Positions 21,403 to 33,840 of a stretch of DNA of 64,000 bases are shown here, piece after piece (within the stretch, counting starts at the first letter, position 1; each line of letters begins with the position of its first letter). The position numbers and the translations under genes are program-made. Source of the DNA: Drosophila miranda. Taxonomy: Eukaryota > Arthropoda > Insecta > Diptera > Drosophilidae. The stretch spans positions 9,362,001-9,426,000 of the forward strand of contig NC_046674.1 in the NCBI RefSeq assembly GCF_003369915.1. The letters run 5' to 3'. The notes under the pieces were generated by a model. That model was not told the origin of the DNA, searched no databases, and saw nothing but the letters and a program-made list of their open reading frames with translations.

Positions 21403-24400
21403 ATGAATAAAGGCAATAGAAGCCCTAGGAATAGCAGCCAAATGGACCAAAACTCGTTGGGCATATTGAGCATGGAGAATCTGAAAGGTGAAGAGAAGCA
21501 AAAATACCGAATGTGTATTTGTGCGAAATTACATTCTGATATTTGCAGTGTTTGGTGACTTGTCCAGCTTCAGCAAGAGCGGGAACGGAAGCGGCATGGG
21601 TCTGAGGGAGGCCTCCAATGTGCACGAACGTCTGCGGGCAGAGCGCCTGCGAGCCATGGAGACGCTAGAAAAGTCGCGCCCGCGCTCCAGTCAGGCAAAG
21701 CCATCAATAAGGGGCCGGCAGAGCGTCCCGACCAACAACAGCACAAACATCTCGGAGCTGGTCACCGATGAAACAATCGATATAAACAGCAGTTGCTCAT
21801 TTGCCGCTCCCACGCCAGCCCAGAAGCGCGCAAACATTTCCTTCGAGCCAGCCGAGATCACCGGCCGCTCGACGCTGTGCCGCAGCGACAAGAGCAGAAA
21901 AGGGGTTTCGGTGGCCGACATAATAAAAACATCGTTTGTGGAAAAGGCCCGTCAGCTGGAGAAGAAGCTGCATAATGCTAGCCAGGCGAATCCAGGCTCC
22001 ACTTCGAATGTAAGCAGTCTGACGGAGTCTTCCTGCAACTGCTCGCACAGCCTGCCGCGTACCGCTGACTTGAGCAACTTAAGTCTGAACGGCGGCGGAG
22101 GCTTCTCCTTCGGCTCGGCATCTGCGTCAGCTGACCAAGACATGGATGAGAGCTTTGCACCAGCCGAGCTGATGCAGTCCAAATTGGTTCTGGGCGAGAT
22201 ATCCTGGGCCCAGGAGTTCACTGCCATGCCCACGGCAACGCTGAGTAACCAGGCAATGCAGAAGATTGCAGCCCCACCACCCTCGTCCGACATAGAGACG
22301 TCCGTGTCCAAGTGAGTTGATGCGAATCGTACGACCACATTCTTTCCTAATTAATCTGCCCTCTCCTGTTTCAGCTCTGTTTTGGCTGGGGACCCGGACT
22401 TCTCCTTGGGCCTCTATTTCCAGACACGCTCGGAGAATCTCTGGAACATTGTGAGCAACAAGCGTCCCGACAGACTGTCCCGTTCAGGTCAGGCCGTGCT
22501 CGAGGACATCCCCCAAACCCCCGGCTCTGTTGGAGCAAAGACTCCGCAGCCCGATAACAAAACCTACACCAAGACAGAGGCCAATTTTGGGTCGAAATTA
22601 GGCCAAAATCTCATGAAGAAAATGCAAAATGCGAAAAAAAAATTTCAGAGTGCCGTACTGTCAGAAAGCGGTACTGAACCCGCGCGGCCTTCCTCAAACT
22701 CAGAGATATTAAGTCTCTCGGCTATAGACAAGGCTTTGAGAGATCTGGACTTTAACTCGGACACCTCCACTGTAGAGGTGGTCGACAGATTGCGGAAGCA
22801 TGGCCGTGGTCAGGGTCGGGGTCAGCTGTACGCAGATGAGGATAAGGAAAACGACAGCTTCAATGCGGAGCGAACCCTGTGTGAATCGCACAAGCATGCG
22901 GAGACCATGAGCTTCACAGACTCCATTCTGAACTCCACCGACTTTAAGCATCTGCAGCAAAGTGTGTCGCGGAAACCCCTTAGTCCGCTGGCGGACAAAC
23001 CCCAGATCTTGATTTCGCGTGCGGACAACGATTCCATTTCCATAGAGGCCGATGTAGATGAATGGCCGTCGACGCCAGTGAAGTCGCCTACAAGACGTGT
23101 GCGCCGCGTCAAGGCATCCCCATCTCCCCGAACTGCAAGTCCAGCGAGCAGCGACGGTGTGCGGCCGCTGCCGACCACAGACGAAGATGGGGATAAGGTG
23201 GATGAGAACAAGACTCCGGTTAACAAAAAGACGCATGCTCTCAAAGGGTCACTCCTCCCCCCCAATACCAATCCCAACGCCAACACGCTGAGCTCCACTC
23301 GTTTGGACGGCTGCGATGCTGTCCCCTCGTCCACAGAAGGCGAGTTTGTTGTTTCGCCAAGTCTGGGCAAGAGCCCCTCTCTTTCGGCATCGGCCAATGC
23401 CCGTAATCTTTCTCCGATGTGCTCGCCCAGAAGCTGCCTGTCGTCGCCACTTTTGGACAGCACCACCAGCTCCGAGCGCCGACAACTGATGCCCGGGGCA
23501 GCACTCCGCAAAGCCAACTCGTCGCCGGCAGGCAGCGAGGCCAGTTCCACAAGCGGATTCACAAACCCTAGGCGAGGCGCTGGCACTAGTGCCAGTGGCA
23601 GTGCTCGCAGCATCTCCCGCTGCTCAAACTCCAGCGAGTTCAGCCATCGCGATGGAAAGCTGCTGCCACTGAAAGTGACCCACACGAGCCTCTGCTGGGG
23701 TAGCACCAAGCTGAGAACGGACATGAGAAAGTCCTTGCAGGTGAAGAATACGGCCGATAAGCGGCTCGTCGTACGCTTGGGCATCCAGGGGCCCGGCTTT
23801 CAGCTGGTCGGCACCGACAGCAGCACCATTACCCTCCAGGCCATGGAGTGCCGGAGCATTGTGATTAATTTCTGCCCCACCGTTTGTGGAGCGGCCATTG
23901 GAGCAATGTCCTTTTATGCTCCGCTGGGCGCAAACAGCACCCAGCCCGGAATGGAAATCCCTTTGTACGGCTACGGCGGAAATGCATCTATTTCGATTCA
24001 GGGCTTGCTCAAGGGCCCGGTGGGTGCCAGCTTCCTCACCATCGGAGACGTCTGCGAGCTCTCCTCCGGTCCACTCACGGCCAGTTTTAAATTTCTGAAT
24101 AAGGGACCGCTGACTGCCTTCGTGGGCATCTCTGTGGACTCGACAGTGCTGATGAAGCTGCGCCTGAGCGAAGCGTTCGAGGTGCGTCCCAGCAAGTTAA
24201 TTCTACCGCCCCATACCGAGAGCACGGTGCAAGTTATATTCCGTCCGAATCGCGAGGATATGAAGAACATATTGAAGAAGACCTCGCAGGTGGTGACGCT
24301 GGCCAACATGCGGATCTTCTGCGGTGACGAGCCTAACAGGCAGAGAATGCGCCATCTGGTACATCGCATGAGCGGCAGGCAGCGTGAGAAGCTGACCTCC

Positions 24401-25000
24401 GCAATGCTGGACAGCATATGGAGTCCTTTTCCAGATGAGAAGCCTGTGAGGAATATCAGCCAGCTGAATGAGCCGCCCGAGTTCATACTGGATCTGGTCA
24501 CTGTCGTGAAGATCATCGACGTGGCCTTGACCCTGAATCGTGATTTTGATGAGTCTGCCGAGACCTCGCTCTTGTTCCTACCAGAGGCCGAGGAAACTGT
24601 CTTGTTCCGCACGATCTGTGCCAACTCTCCCACTCCAACACAAAGCAATATGCTGGAGCCTGTCGATGAGCTGCATGAGGCTGATACCACCACAATGCTA
24701 CCCGTGGAGAGAAACTGGTCCGTTCAGCCTGCTTCAATTGAGTTGGGTGCTGGAACCATCGCAAAACTATCCATAAAGAACTGCTTCCGCTCGGGGCAGC
24801 TCATCGAAGTCCACTGCAATGTATCAGACTTTGTACAGATCAGTCCCAGGGAATGTTATATTGCCCCTGATGGTGGAGAAGTAGAGATTAAAGTTCGCCT
24901 ATTGAGTTCCCCAAGACGTGAAGGGCGTGGGAAGGAGCCGCTTATTATTGTTTCTATGGAGAACGAGCGCATAAACGTGCCAGTTAGTATTAAGCTTTAA
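21403..25000 (+). CDS. Spd-2: Spindle-defective 2 centrosomal protein (CEP192 homologue)
   Basis: Exons 21403-21487, 21549-22311 and 22375-25000 join in phase to 1157 residues, close to fly Spd-2. The N-terminal two thirds is low-complexity and Ser/Pro-rich with many potential phosphorylation sites (for example SPTRRVRR, PLSPLADKP). From about residue 710 the ASH/SPD-2 type beta domain appears (SLCWGSTKLRTDMRKSLQVK, TALEC-like MECRSIVINFCPT, IPLYGYGG). A second beta domain lies near the C-terminus (SIELGAGTIAKLSIKN to EVEIKVRL). Spd-2 recruits pericentriolar material with Cnn at centrosomes. It neighbours tra, as I recall in D. melanogaster. Confidence 0.93.
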
Positions 25001-25661
25001 ATTCATTTGTGTATCTTTTAATTCCGTTTGCCTTTTATGTTCAATTTAATGTTATCTTTTTTAAATAAATTCCTATTTTTTGAATAAAACCTAAATAAAA
25101 CCTGAAGTAATAAGTTTAATAAAATATTTCCTATACATTATCAAAAAATCGTGTCTTATCTAGCATTTAACCTCTTAAATTTTGATCAAATGTTGCGCCA
25201 ATTAAGTATTGAAATTGTTTGGCGGTTGGACAGGCCATCCTCTCTAGTGATGCACGATGCATCTTGCATCGTCAACCGATAGGTTGTTAATTGGATGCAC
25301 CTTGTTGTGCTAGCACACCTTGTAAAACTCATTAGGAAGTTTCAGTAAGAATCGTTTTCGAACGCTAAGGAATATGGATTAATGATCTGCATCAAAATCT
25401 GAATCGTTTTAATCATAAAAACCACTTTTTCAAAAATAAGACAAAAAATAAATACAACTTAGATATATATCGAAAAATCGATATATATTCAACAACACGA
25501 CTAGAAGAAAAAAATTAAAATATTTATCCGTATTAAATAATTATAACTGGTGCCTTAAGCACGACCTCAAAGGTATCACCTGCTGTGCTGCCAGTCTACT
25601 AAGCAGTCCGGCGAGCAGCAGCAACAGAAAGAAGAAGTGCATAAATAAGTGCATCTGCATT
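25001..25661. other. Spd-2 3' flank and tra upstream region
   Basis: Polyadenylation words AATAAA at about 25063, 25083 and 25094. A nested palindromic word GATGCATCTTGCATC lies near 25256-25270. An 11-bp inverted repeat (ATATATATCGA, 4-base loop, its complement) is at 25463-25488. tra transcription probably starts near 25550-25620; no TATA box is clear. Confidence 0.45.
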
Positions 25662-26580
25662 ATGGACGCCGACAGCAGTGTAGCGTCCCACCGAGGTCCG
25701 TATATAGAAGTGCAACCGAAACTCGAGCAAGTGCATAGAAATTTTTTTCTTTTTGTTGTTTTTTTTATAGTGCCATATAAAGTGAAAAGTGCAATGGAAG
25801 AAAATGTACGCTGGACAGAACGAACACAACATCCAGGAATTTGGGACAATTGGACGCCCCCAAACGAATCGATGGACCCCAAATCTTCTCCGAAACATCT
25901 ACACAACGCTTAGTAATGATATTAGATAATGATTAAGATATAATATTTCTATGTAGATTCTCATCGATCGAGGACCCGAAGAGACGTACATGTACGAGAC
26001 CAGGGACGAGAACGCGAGCGCGTGCGCGAGCAGAAGACGGTACCCTACTTTGCGGATCCTGTGCGTGAGCGGGATCGCGTGAAGAATGTGCGTCCGAAAT
26101 CTCCACCTTCGACTGGCAAACGGTGCCGACGAACCAGGTCGAGATCGAGATCCTCTGACAGAAGACTCTATCGCCGTCGCACCCGTAGTCGAAGTAGCGA
26201 GCGTCGACACCGAAACCGGAGTCCGCGTCGACGCACGCCACCGCCGAGGATAATAACAGTTCCTGTGCCCGTGCCAGCACATGAGTTCGCATATAGATAC
26301 GTAAGTTCAATTCCCTATATCCAGATTTATTGTTCTTAAATTTGCCTTCTGCTCGTATTTCCAGGGCTGGCCGGCACCCCATCCAGCGCATCAGTTTAAT
26401 GGAATATATGGTCCACTGGCATATCCACCGCGTCCACGATTTGGGTACCGACCAATGCGACCTTCGTTTCAGGCAGCCCCTTATTCTAGGCCTTATGCAC
26501 ACCATGAATATCGCCATCGTCATCCATTCAATCCACAATTTCGTTTTAGTTATAGAAACTCATGGCAGCATCCGAATTAA
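25662..26580 (+). CDS. tra: Transformer, female sex-determination SR-type splicing regulator
   Basis: Female-form exons 25662-25695, 25957-26300 and 26365-26580 join in phase to 197 residues, the length of D. melanogaster Tra. It starts MDADSS; exon 1 joins to read SHRDSHRSRTRRD. A conserved VPYFADPVRERDR block is followed by an Arg/Ser region (RTRSRSRSSDRR, RTRSRSSERRHRNRSPRRR), then PPPRIITVPVPVP and a Pro/Tyr-rich tail (PPRPRFGYRPM). With Tra2, Tra activates female splicing of doublesex and fruitless. Default splicing to 25771 gives only 58 codons before TAG at 25911. Spd-2 and l(3)73Ah flank it as in D. melanogaster. Confidence 0.95.
25696..25956 (+). other. Sex-regulated tra intron with default exon segment 25771-25956
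   Basis: The 186-nt segment between the two alternative acceptors is exonic only in the default (male) form. It reads on in frame to TAG at 25911-25913. The intron 25696-25770 is 75 nt, a multiple of three and free of stops. The female acceptor TTTCTATGTAG has a much poorer pyrimidine tract, in keeping with a fallback site. Confidence 0.8.
25741..25770 (+). promoter_or_regulatory. Sex-lethal binding site and non-sex-specific tra 3' splice site
   Basis: A U-rich polypyrimidine tract with the core TTTTTGTTGTTTTTTTTATAG precedes the default acceptor (exon begins at 25771). Runs of U separated by single G match the known Sxl preference. In females Sxl blocks this site so that the acceptor before 25957 is used. 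The donor after 25695 is weak (GTCCGT). Confidence 0.85.
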
Positions 26581-26987
26581 AGACACATTTCGACATAATT
26601 ACAAGTTTATTTACAATCGTGTGTGGTTTGTACATTAAAATAATAAATATATTTGTGTATATTTGAAACTAAAAAGAGGAGAACATGAAAATATTGCAAA
26701 TATAGATAAAATTGATTAAATCAGGGACGACACAATAGGGGACACACGATAAAGGACAAAGTTAAAAAAGTACTTACGCCTAGGAGGGGCAGGAGAGGGG
26801 AATAACTATTAGACTACGACTTTATACATGCACATTTACATATACATACATAGAGGGAGGAGGGGACTAACACTATTGTTGGGGGCGGGGGGACTCTCCT
26901 AATTACGATATTTACGCTTTGTCAATAAATTATAAAAATAGATCATTTGTGTAGCATTTATACTAAAAACAGCATCCCTCGCAGTTG
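26581..26987. other. Convergent 3' flanks of tra and l(3)73Ah
   Basis: tra polyadenylation words AATAAATAT near 26641. A G-rich stretch (GGGGGCGGGGGGACT) lies at about 26880-26895 near the end of l(3)73Ah. No gene is seen. Confidence 0.5.
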
Positions 26988-28869
<1,882 letters not shown>

Positions 28870-29613
28870 ATGGCCCTGGTAGATCATGACTCATGGGACA
28901 TCGAGTACGAGGGCTGCGAGAGACTGCGCCACCAGTTGCTAGTGCAACTGCATCAACGCCAGCAGCTGGGGCAGCCCAAGGAGAAGGAGTACATCCAACT
29001 CACAGATAGCATAAAAACGGGACTGGAGCAGTTGGGTAAAGATGTGAAACATCTCAAGGTAGTACTAGACAATGCCATCACATGGGAGACTAGCCCTCAG
29101 GAGGAGCTGCAGCAGCGGCGTATAGATTGGGATAAGCTAACCTCGCAGCTGCGCGAGATTAATCAGAAATTTACGAACAGCACGCGCTCCAATGTGCTGG
29201 GCGCGTTTTCCGGCTCCGCCTGGCAGGAGCAGGGCAGGCCGCCCGCCCCCCGAGAAACACCCATTGATGTAGAGACGCTAAAGCTGAGGCAGGCCGAAAT
29301 GCTGGAAGATCAGAATCGTGGCCTCGATGCGCTCTCGGCCACTATTTCCCGACAACGCAGTCTGGCCACCCAGCTGGGCAACGAAGTGGAAGATCAGAAT
29401 AGTGAGTAAAAGTTGCAGTTCCTATTCAATGCTCAGCTGTGACTGTTTCCAGATATTCTCGATAACCTGGCCAATGCAATGGATCGTGTGGAGACGGGAG
29501 TGCACCGGGAGACGCACAGCATTGGGCAAGTGAATCGACGGGACAGCACTTGGGGCTACTGGCTGGTCATCATTGCTCTGTTTGTGGCCATTCTGGTGGT
29601 GGTGTTTGTGTAG
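28870..29613 (+). CDS. Syx8: Syntaxin 8, Qc-SNARE
   Basis: Exons 28870-29401 and 29453-29613 give 230 residues. It starts MALVDHDSWDIEYEG. An N-terminal three-helix-like region rich in Gln and Leu leads to the SNARE motif (about residues 150-205): RQRSLATQLGNEVEDQN, where the zero-layer Gln is in EDQN, then NILDNLANAMDRVE. The C-terminal anchor is WGYWLVIIALFVAILVVVFV. Syx8 works with Syx7, Vti1 and Vamp7 in late endosome and lysosome fusion. The intron falls inside the SNARE motif. Confidence 0.93.
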
Positions 29614-29846
29614 TTACCCAATTCCCATTGTTAAACGTATTCTATGTTATATTATGTCGAATTTTTTGTACACCTATATCAATGTTTCCGACGATCCCTT
29701 TAGTGTGCAAATGGTTCCAGTACGAGTATTTATACGAACATTAAACTACTACCTATAAGAGAAAGATTTCATTTGTCGCGGATCGTTAATTCCAACAAGT
29801 TTATTTTTAGTCGTTACATTTACGGATAACAGGGGAGTTTTTCTAC

Positions 29847-31444
29847 TTAAGCCAAATCAGAAGCGTAGGGCACGTTCTCCAGGTTGCCAATGGCACCGAC
29901 CGATAGCTTCGAGCCGGCCACCTTCTTGGCAGCCTCCTGGACTTGCTGCTGGGTAATGCCATCAATGGCAGCAACCAAAGTGTCAGCCTCCAAGACGTTT
30001 CTGCTGAGCGCCGCTTGGCGGCCGATCTCCTTGATCAGACCACCATCGGAGGAATACTTCGAGATGATGCGGGCCTTCAGCAAGGCCTTGCCACGGGCCA
30101 CATCCTTTTCCGAAACCGAACCAGACTTCAAACCGCGAACCAGGAACTCGACGGTCTTGCCAATGTCCTTTGCCTCGCTGGACACAACGAAGCCAAAGAG
30201 TCCGGCATCCGAATAGCTGGTATTCAGAGCCCTAACAGAGCTGGGCCTCGAGCCGCCAGCAGAGTTGGCAGCCTCGCCGAACAGTCCTGAAGAGTTTCCA
30301 CGCTTGGTGGCCGCACCAGCGCCTACAGCTTGCTCCAGCACGGCAAAGGCAAGGGCCTCCTTTGGGTTGGCAATAGAACCTCCCAGACCAGCAACGGCGA
30401 CAGTGGCACGTTGTCCGGTGGTGTCCTTGCGTTCATCGCCACCAAAGTAGTTCGCCGATGCAGTCTTTCCACCGCCGCTTGGGAATTCCAGGGTCTGGGC
30501 GAAGCCCGACAGAGTGTTGTTGTCAATACCCACGCCAACAACGGCAGCGCGACTGGCCGAAAAGGTGTTGGCCACGTAGTGCAGCAGGCTTTCTGTGGAA
30601 AGATTGCCCAGCTGGAACCTGGGGATGTAGATGGAGTTGCCCAGGCCGGTACGGAAGGCAGCCTTGTGGACCAGCTCAATGGCGCGTTGCTGCACAAAAA
30701 GAAAGATTTTAGAATACAGGATAGGAGCACGAGTGAAGAAATGGCTTACCTCTCGGGTGACAGCATCCAGTTGGTTGTGCAGAGTCTTCGCATTATCCTT
30801 CAACTCCCATGGCTTGAAGGCTGGCTGCAGCAGATCCTGCAGGTAGCGCAGACCGGTCTCCACATTGTCGGCTGTGGTCTCCACGGTGTAGCCGACAACC
30901 TCGCGATCGCCCCAGGTGGTCAAGGTGCCGCCGACCTGCTGAATGTTGCGGGCAATGGCGAAAGCAGACGAGTTCTGGGTACTCAATCCTCCGGCCAAGC
31001 GGAGCAGATGGGAAGCTCCCAGGGTATCGTAGGCCTCGTTACGGGAACCAGCTCTGCAAGAAACCAGATTAACGGTGATGCAATAACACTGGGCAGGGCA
31101 GGCAGGCAGACTGTGTCGCCACTCACCCCAAGACGATCGACACTCGCGAGACGGGAACGGTGGCATCAGCTGTGGCCACAACCAATTTGTTCTCGAGAAC
31201 ATTCACACTGACGGCGGAGATGTCGCCAACGGGGCGTGGGCAGGTGGCATAGCCCCGTTTCTGAGGAAAGACAGGGTAACATTTTCATTAGTCCTTTCAT
31301 AATTGTTTAAACAGAAAAGCAACTATATCTTTTACGTAACACGAGTCTCCCCAGTGGAAATTATTTGGCTGTAATTTTATTGGTTAAGTTGAAACTTACA
31401 GCGATAGCGCGCAAGAGATGCGTCTTATTTGCGTTGCAGGCCAT
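29847..31444 (-). CDS. UQCR-C2: Ubiquinol-cytochrome c reductase core protein 2
   Basis: Four exons (31400-31444, 31127-31260, 30750-31053, 29847-30689) give 441 residues. The first exon and start of the second form a mitochondrial presequence (MACNANKTHLLRAIAKRGY). The M16 peptidase fold is present (GSRNEAYDTLGASHLLRL), but the zinc motif HxxEH is absent, as known for core 2. The Gly-rich loop FPSGGGKTASANYFGGDERK lies near residue 235. Complex III passes electrons from ubiquinol to cytochrome c in the inner mitochondrial membrane. Convergent with Syx8, about 230 bp apart. Confidence 0.94.
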
Positions 31445-31684
31445 TGCGTTAATTATATTACTAACTTTTTCGTCTGATTTTAAAGCAGTTTTTGTTAAAA
31501 AAAAATCGCAGAGCGAAAATTTTTACTCCGCTATCGTTCGCTCCGCTGTGAAGATCTAGTTCGCCACTCGCCCTATCGACTATCAAAACAATCGAACTGG
31601 TTCATTTCGGAACTGAGCCAAGCATAGGAGATTAAATGTTACTTTATTTATGCATATTAAAAAAATATTACAAACTGTTAAGGT

Positions 31685-32479
31685 TTAAACTATCATCTCC
31701 AGATCACGGGCATAGCTGAGCACCTGCTCGGCCAGCTCTTCGGAGGGCAGGGCCTCCTTTGGCTTTATGCTACGGTCCGTGAAACTATAGTTGCCATTGT
31801 CCTCCAGCTTCCACTGGCGTTTTTCGCCAAACACCTTGATCTCATCCGGGACACGCAGATTGAGACGTTTGGCTGCGTCCTTGGCGGAGATTTTCTCGTA
31901 GGACTTTTCAATGCAGGCACCAATCTCGTCGCGCACTGTCTCCACTAGCAGGTCCATAAAGTAATTGTAGACTTCAGCAGGCATTGAAGACTTGGCCTGG
32001 AAAATCTTATTGTACCTGCCCTCCATGATGTACTGCTCGAGGGCCAAGATGGGACGAATGTACTGATTGTGCTGAATGATGTCCACTGAGAGCAGCTCGA
32101 GCTCGGTGTGGAAATCGGAGACTCGATTGCCGGAGAGCAGGTACAGCAAGTTGAGCCCCAACAGTTTGTACTTGTTGTCCGATTCGCCAATGATCTTGGC
32201 ATAGTCGTAGTAGTAGCACTTCAGCTGCGACATATAGCGCTCAAAGGCCTGTAGATCCTTACTCAACACACTGTGCTCCACAGCGATTTCAAGCACGCAG
32301 CGAGCCAGAAGCAGTTGCTTTTTCGAGTTCTGGGCCTCGCTGCCGTCTGTCGGTAGGAAGACCATTTTGACTAGGGCGACTTTTAGTTGGTCCAGCAGAA
32401 GGCCACATTTCTTGGTGTTGGGCGGACGCTTTGCCCACTCGGCGGTCAGTTCCTTGTATAGCGTTTCCACTGAAGCCAT
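31685..32479 (-). CDS. Rpn12: 26S proteasome lid subunit Rpn12 (PSMD8)
   Basis: Single exon, 264 residues, the same as I recall for fly Rpn12. It begins MASVETLYKELTAEWAKR. The CSN8/PSMD8/EIF3K-type PCI region includes YYYDYAKIIGESDNKYKLLG and NLLYLLSGNRVSDFHTELE. The C-terminus EQVLSYARDLEMIV is typical. Rpn12 is the last subunit to join the lid of the 19S regulatory particle. It is divergent from Smn across a DRE-containing interval. Confidence 0.95.
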   Translation of the reverse strand: MASVETLYKELTAEWAKRPPNTKKCGLLLDQLKVALVKMVFLPTDGSEAQNSKKQLLLARCVLEIAVEHSVLSKDLQAFERYMSQLKCYYYDYAKIIGESDNKYKLLGLNLLYLLSGNRVSDFHTELELLSVDIIQHNQYIRPILALEQYIMEGRYNKIFQAKSSMPAEVYNYFMDLLVETVRDEIGACIEKSYEKISAKDAAKRLNLRVPDEIKVFGEKRQWKLEDNGNYSFTDRSIKPKEALPSEELAEQVLSYARDLEMIV

Positions 32480-33017
32480 TGTTATTTATTACTTTTTATG
32501 TTTGCAAACGGACAATGAGTTTCGTTTTTGGTGCAACTTTAGTGATGAGAGATGGCTCTTAGAGCTCGAGAGACATCGGTGTTTGCGGACATTGAGAGCA
32601 AAACATCGATAAGATATCGAAACATCGTTGTTTTTATATATTCCATATATCTATTTTATAAATTAAAATTTTGTAAACACTAAAATATGCAATTTATTAT
32701 TGTTATTGAGTTTTGGGCAAAACTTTACAAACTTTTTACAAAGGATATGTTTAGGGGTCTAGTTTGTTTAATTTTCCCAATATTTGTTCCCTGTTCTGCC
32801 TGTTGTGTCAAGTAAATCCTTCATGCTAATACTTTAAACTAATTGTATCATTAGATCAAACATATTAATAATAGTGTCAATAGCTTCTAGTGTAAATCCA
32901 ACGATATAAAAAATATCGATGTTTCTCCAGCTCTACACACTGGCAGCAGTGTTTTCCAGTGTTTTCCTGCACTCCGAAATTATCATTTATTTGCATAAAA
33001 AAACAAAATACAGCAAG
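32480..33017. promoter_or_regulatory. Divergent promoter of Rpn12 and Smn
   Basis: Near Rpn12, ACATCGATAAGATATCGAAACATCG words (about 32601-32626) give clustered DRE-like sites (ATCGATA, ATATCGA, CATCG). Near Smn, AATATCGATGTTTCTCC (about 32912-32928) carries another. A 19-bp word at 32915-32933 recurs inverted at 38221-38239 upstream of mbf1. No TATA box is seen. Confidence 0.6.
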
Positions 33018-33695
33018 ATGTGTGAAGAAACCAATGGCGCTGCCTGGGACGATTCTCTGTTGATAAAAGTCTACGATGAATCCGTGAATTTGGCCCGCGA
33101 GGCCTTGGCTCGCCGTTTGGCAGACTCCACCAATACGCGTGAGGAGGAGAACAAGATGGATGAAGTTAACACTGCAACCGACGCTACCAGCCCCGAGCCC
33201 GTATTGTTCAAGGTGGGCGACTTCGCCCGGGCCACATTCACTGATGGCGTTGACTATGAGGGAACCGTGGTGTCCATCAACGAGGAAGCAGCTACTTGCG
33301 TGATCCGTTACCTGGGCTATGAAAACGAGCAAGAGATATTGGTCGCCGAACTGCTGCCATCTTGGGGCAAGGACGCCCGTCGCCAGCAGTCGTTAATGGC
33401 ATATCAATTCGAGGTCGAGACAGCGCATCAGGAAAAAGCTCGCGGCAAGTCTGTCTCAAAGAAATCTTCAGTCAAGACCAAACCTGCTGCCAGCGCAGGT
33501 CACTCTGGTGGACCGTGCATGCCAACTATGCCATTGATCCCCCCCATTATCCCTCCTTATGGTAACCCGGGCGAGGAGCAGGACCTTATGTCCATGCTGA
33601 CTGCCTGGTACATGTCTGGTTACTATACAGGCTATTATCAAGGAAAGAAGGCCATTCCACGCCAAGTTGAGAAGAAAAAGACTCCCAAGAAGTAA
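33018..33695 (+). CDS. Smn: Survival motor neuron protein
   Basis: Intronless, 225 residues. I chose the ATG at 33018 (MCEETNGAAWDDSLLIKVYD), which gives the known N-terminal Gemin2-binding start; a longer frame from 32919 is not typical. The Tudor domain (about residues 65-125) has FKVGDFARATFTDGVDYEG and ENEQEILVAELLPSWG. The C-terminal YG box is LTAWYMSGYYTGYYQG, required for oligomerisation. SMN assembles Sm rings on spliceosomal snRNAs in the cytoplasm. AATAAAG near 33745 is the polyadenylation signal. Only 145 bp separate it from the nxf2-like remnant. Confidence 0.95.
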   Translation: MCEETNGAAWDDSLLIKVYDESVNLAREALARRLADSTNTREEENKMDEVNTATDATSPEPVLFKVGDFARATFTDGVDYEGTVVSINEEAATCVIRYLGYENEQEILVAELLPSWGKDARRQQSLMAYQFEVETAHQEKARGKSVSKKSSVKTKPAASAGHSGGPCMPTMPLIPPIIPPYGNPGEEQDLMSMLTAWYMSGYYTGYYQGKKAIPRQVEKKKTPKK

Positions 33696-33840
33696 TTTGA
33701 AGCTTGGAAATTGTAAGACTTGTAACCATTAAGAAGCCAACATAAAATAAAGATTCTAAAAAGAGAATTATTGTTTCAAGTTTCATGTTCCCCACCCCAC
33801 CAATCGTATTGACAATTCACCGCATTTCCAATTTTCCATC

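Noticed and set aside
23241-23784. Long minus-strand frames inside Spd-2
   Set aside because: Shadows of the Ser-rich Spd-2 coding region; composition mirrors the sense codons.
30330-31211. 293-codon plus-strand frame
   Set aside because: Antisense to UQCR-C2 exons and crosses two of its introns; no family match.
32919-33017. 33-residue N-terminal extension of Smn
   Set aside because: The known SMN N-terminus begins at MCEETNG; the extension covers the promoter and leader with DRE sites.
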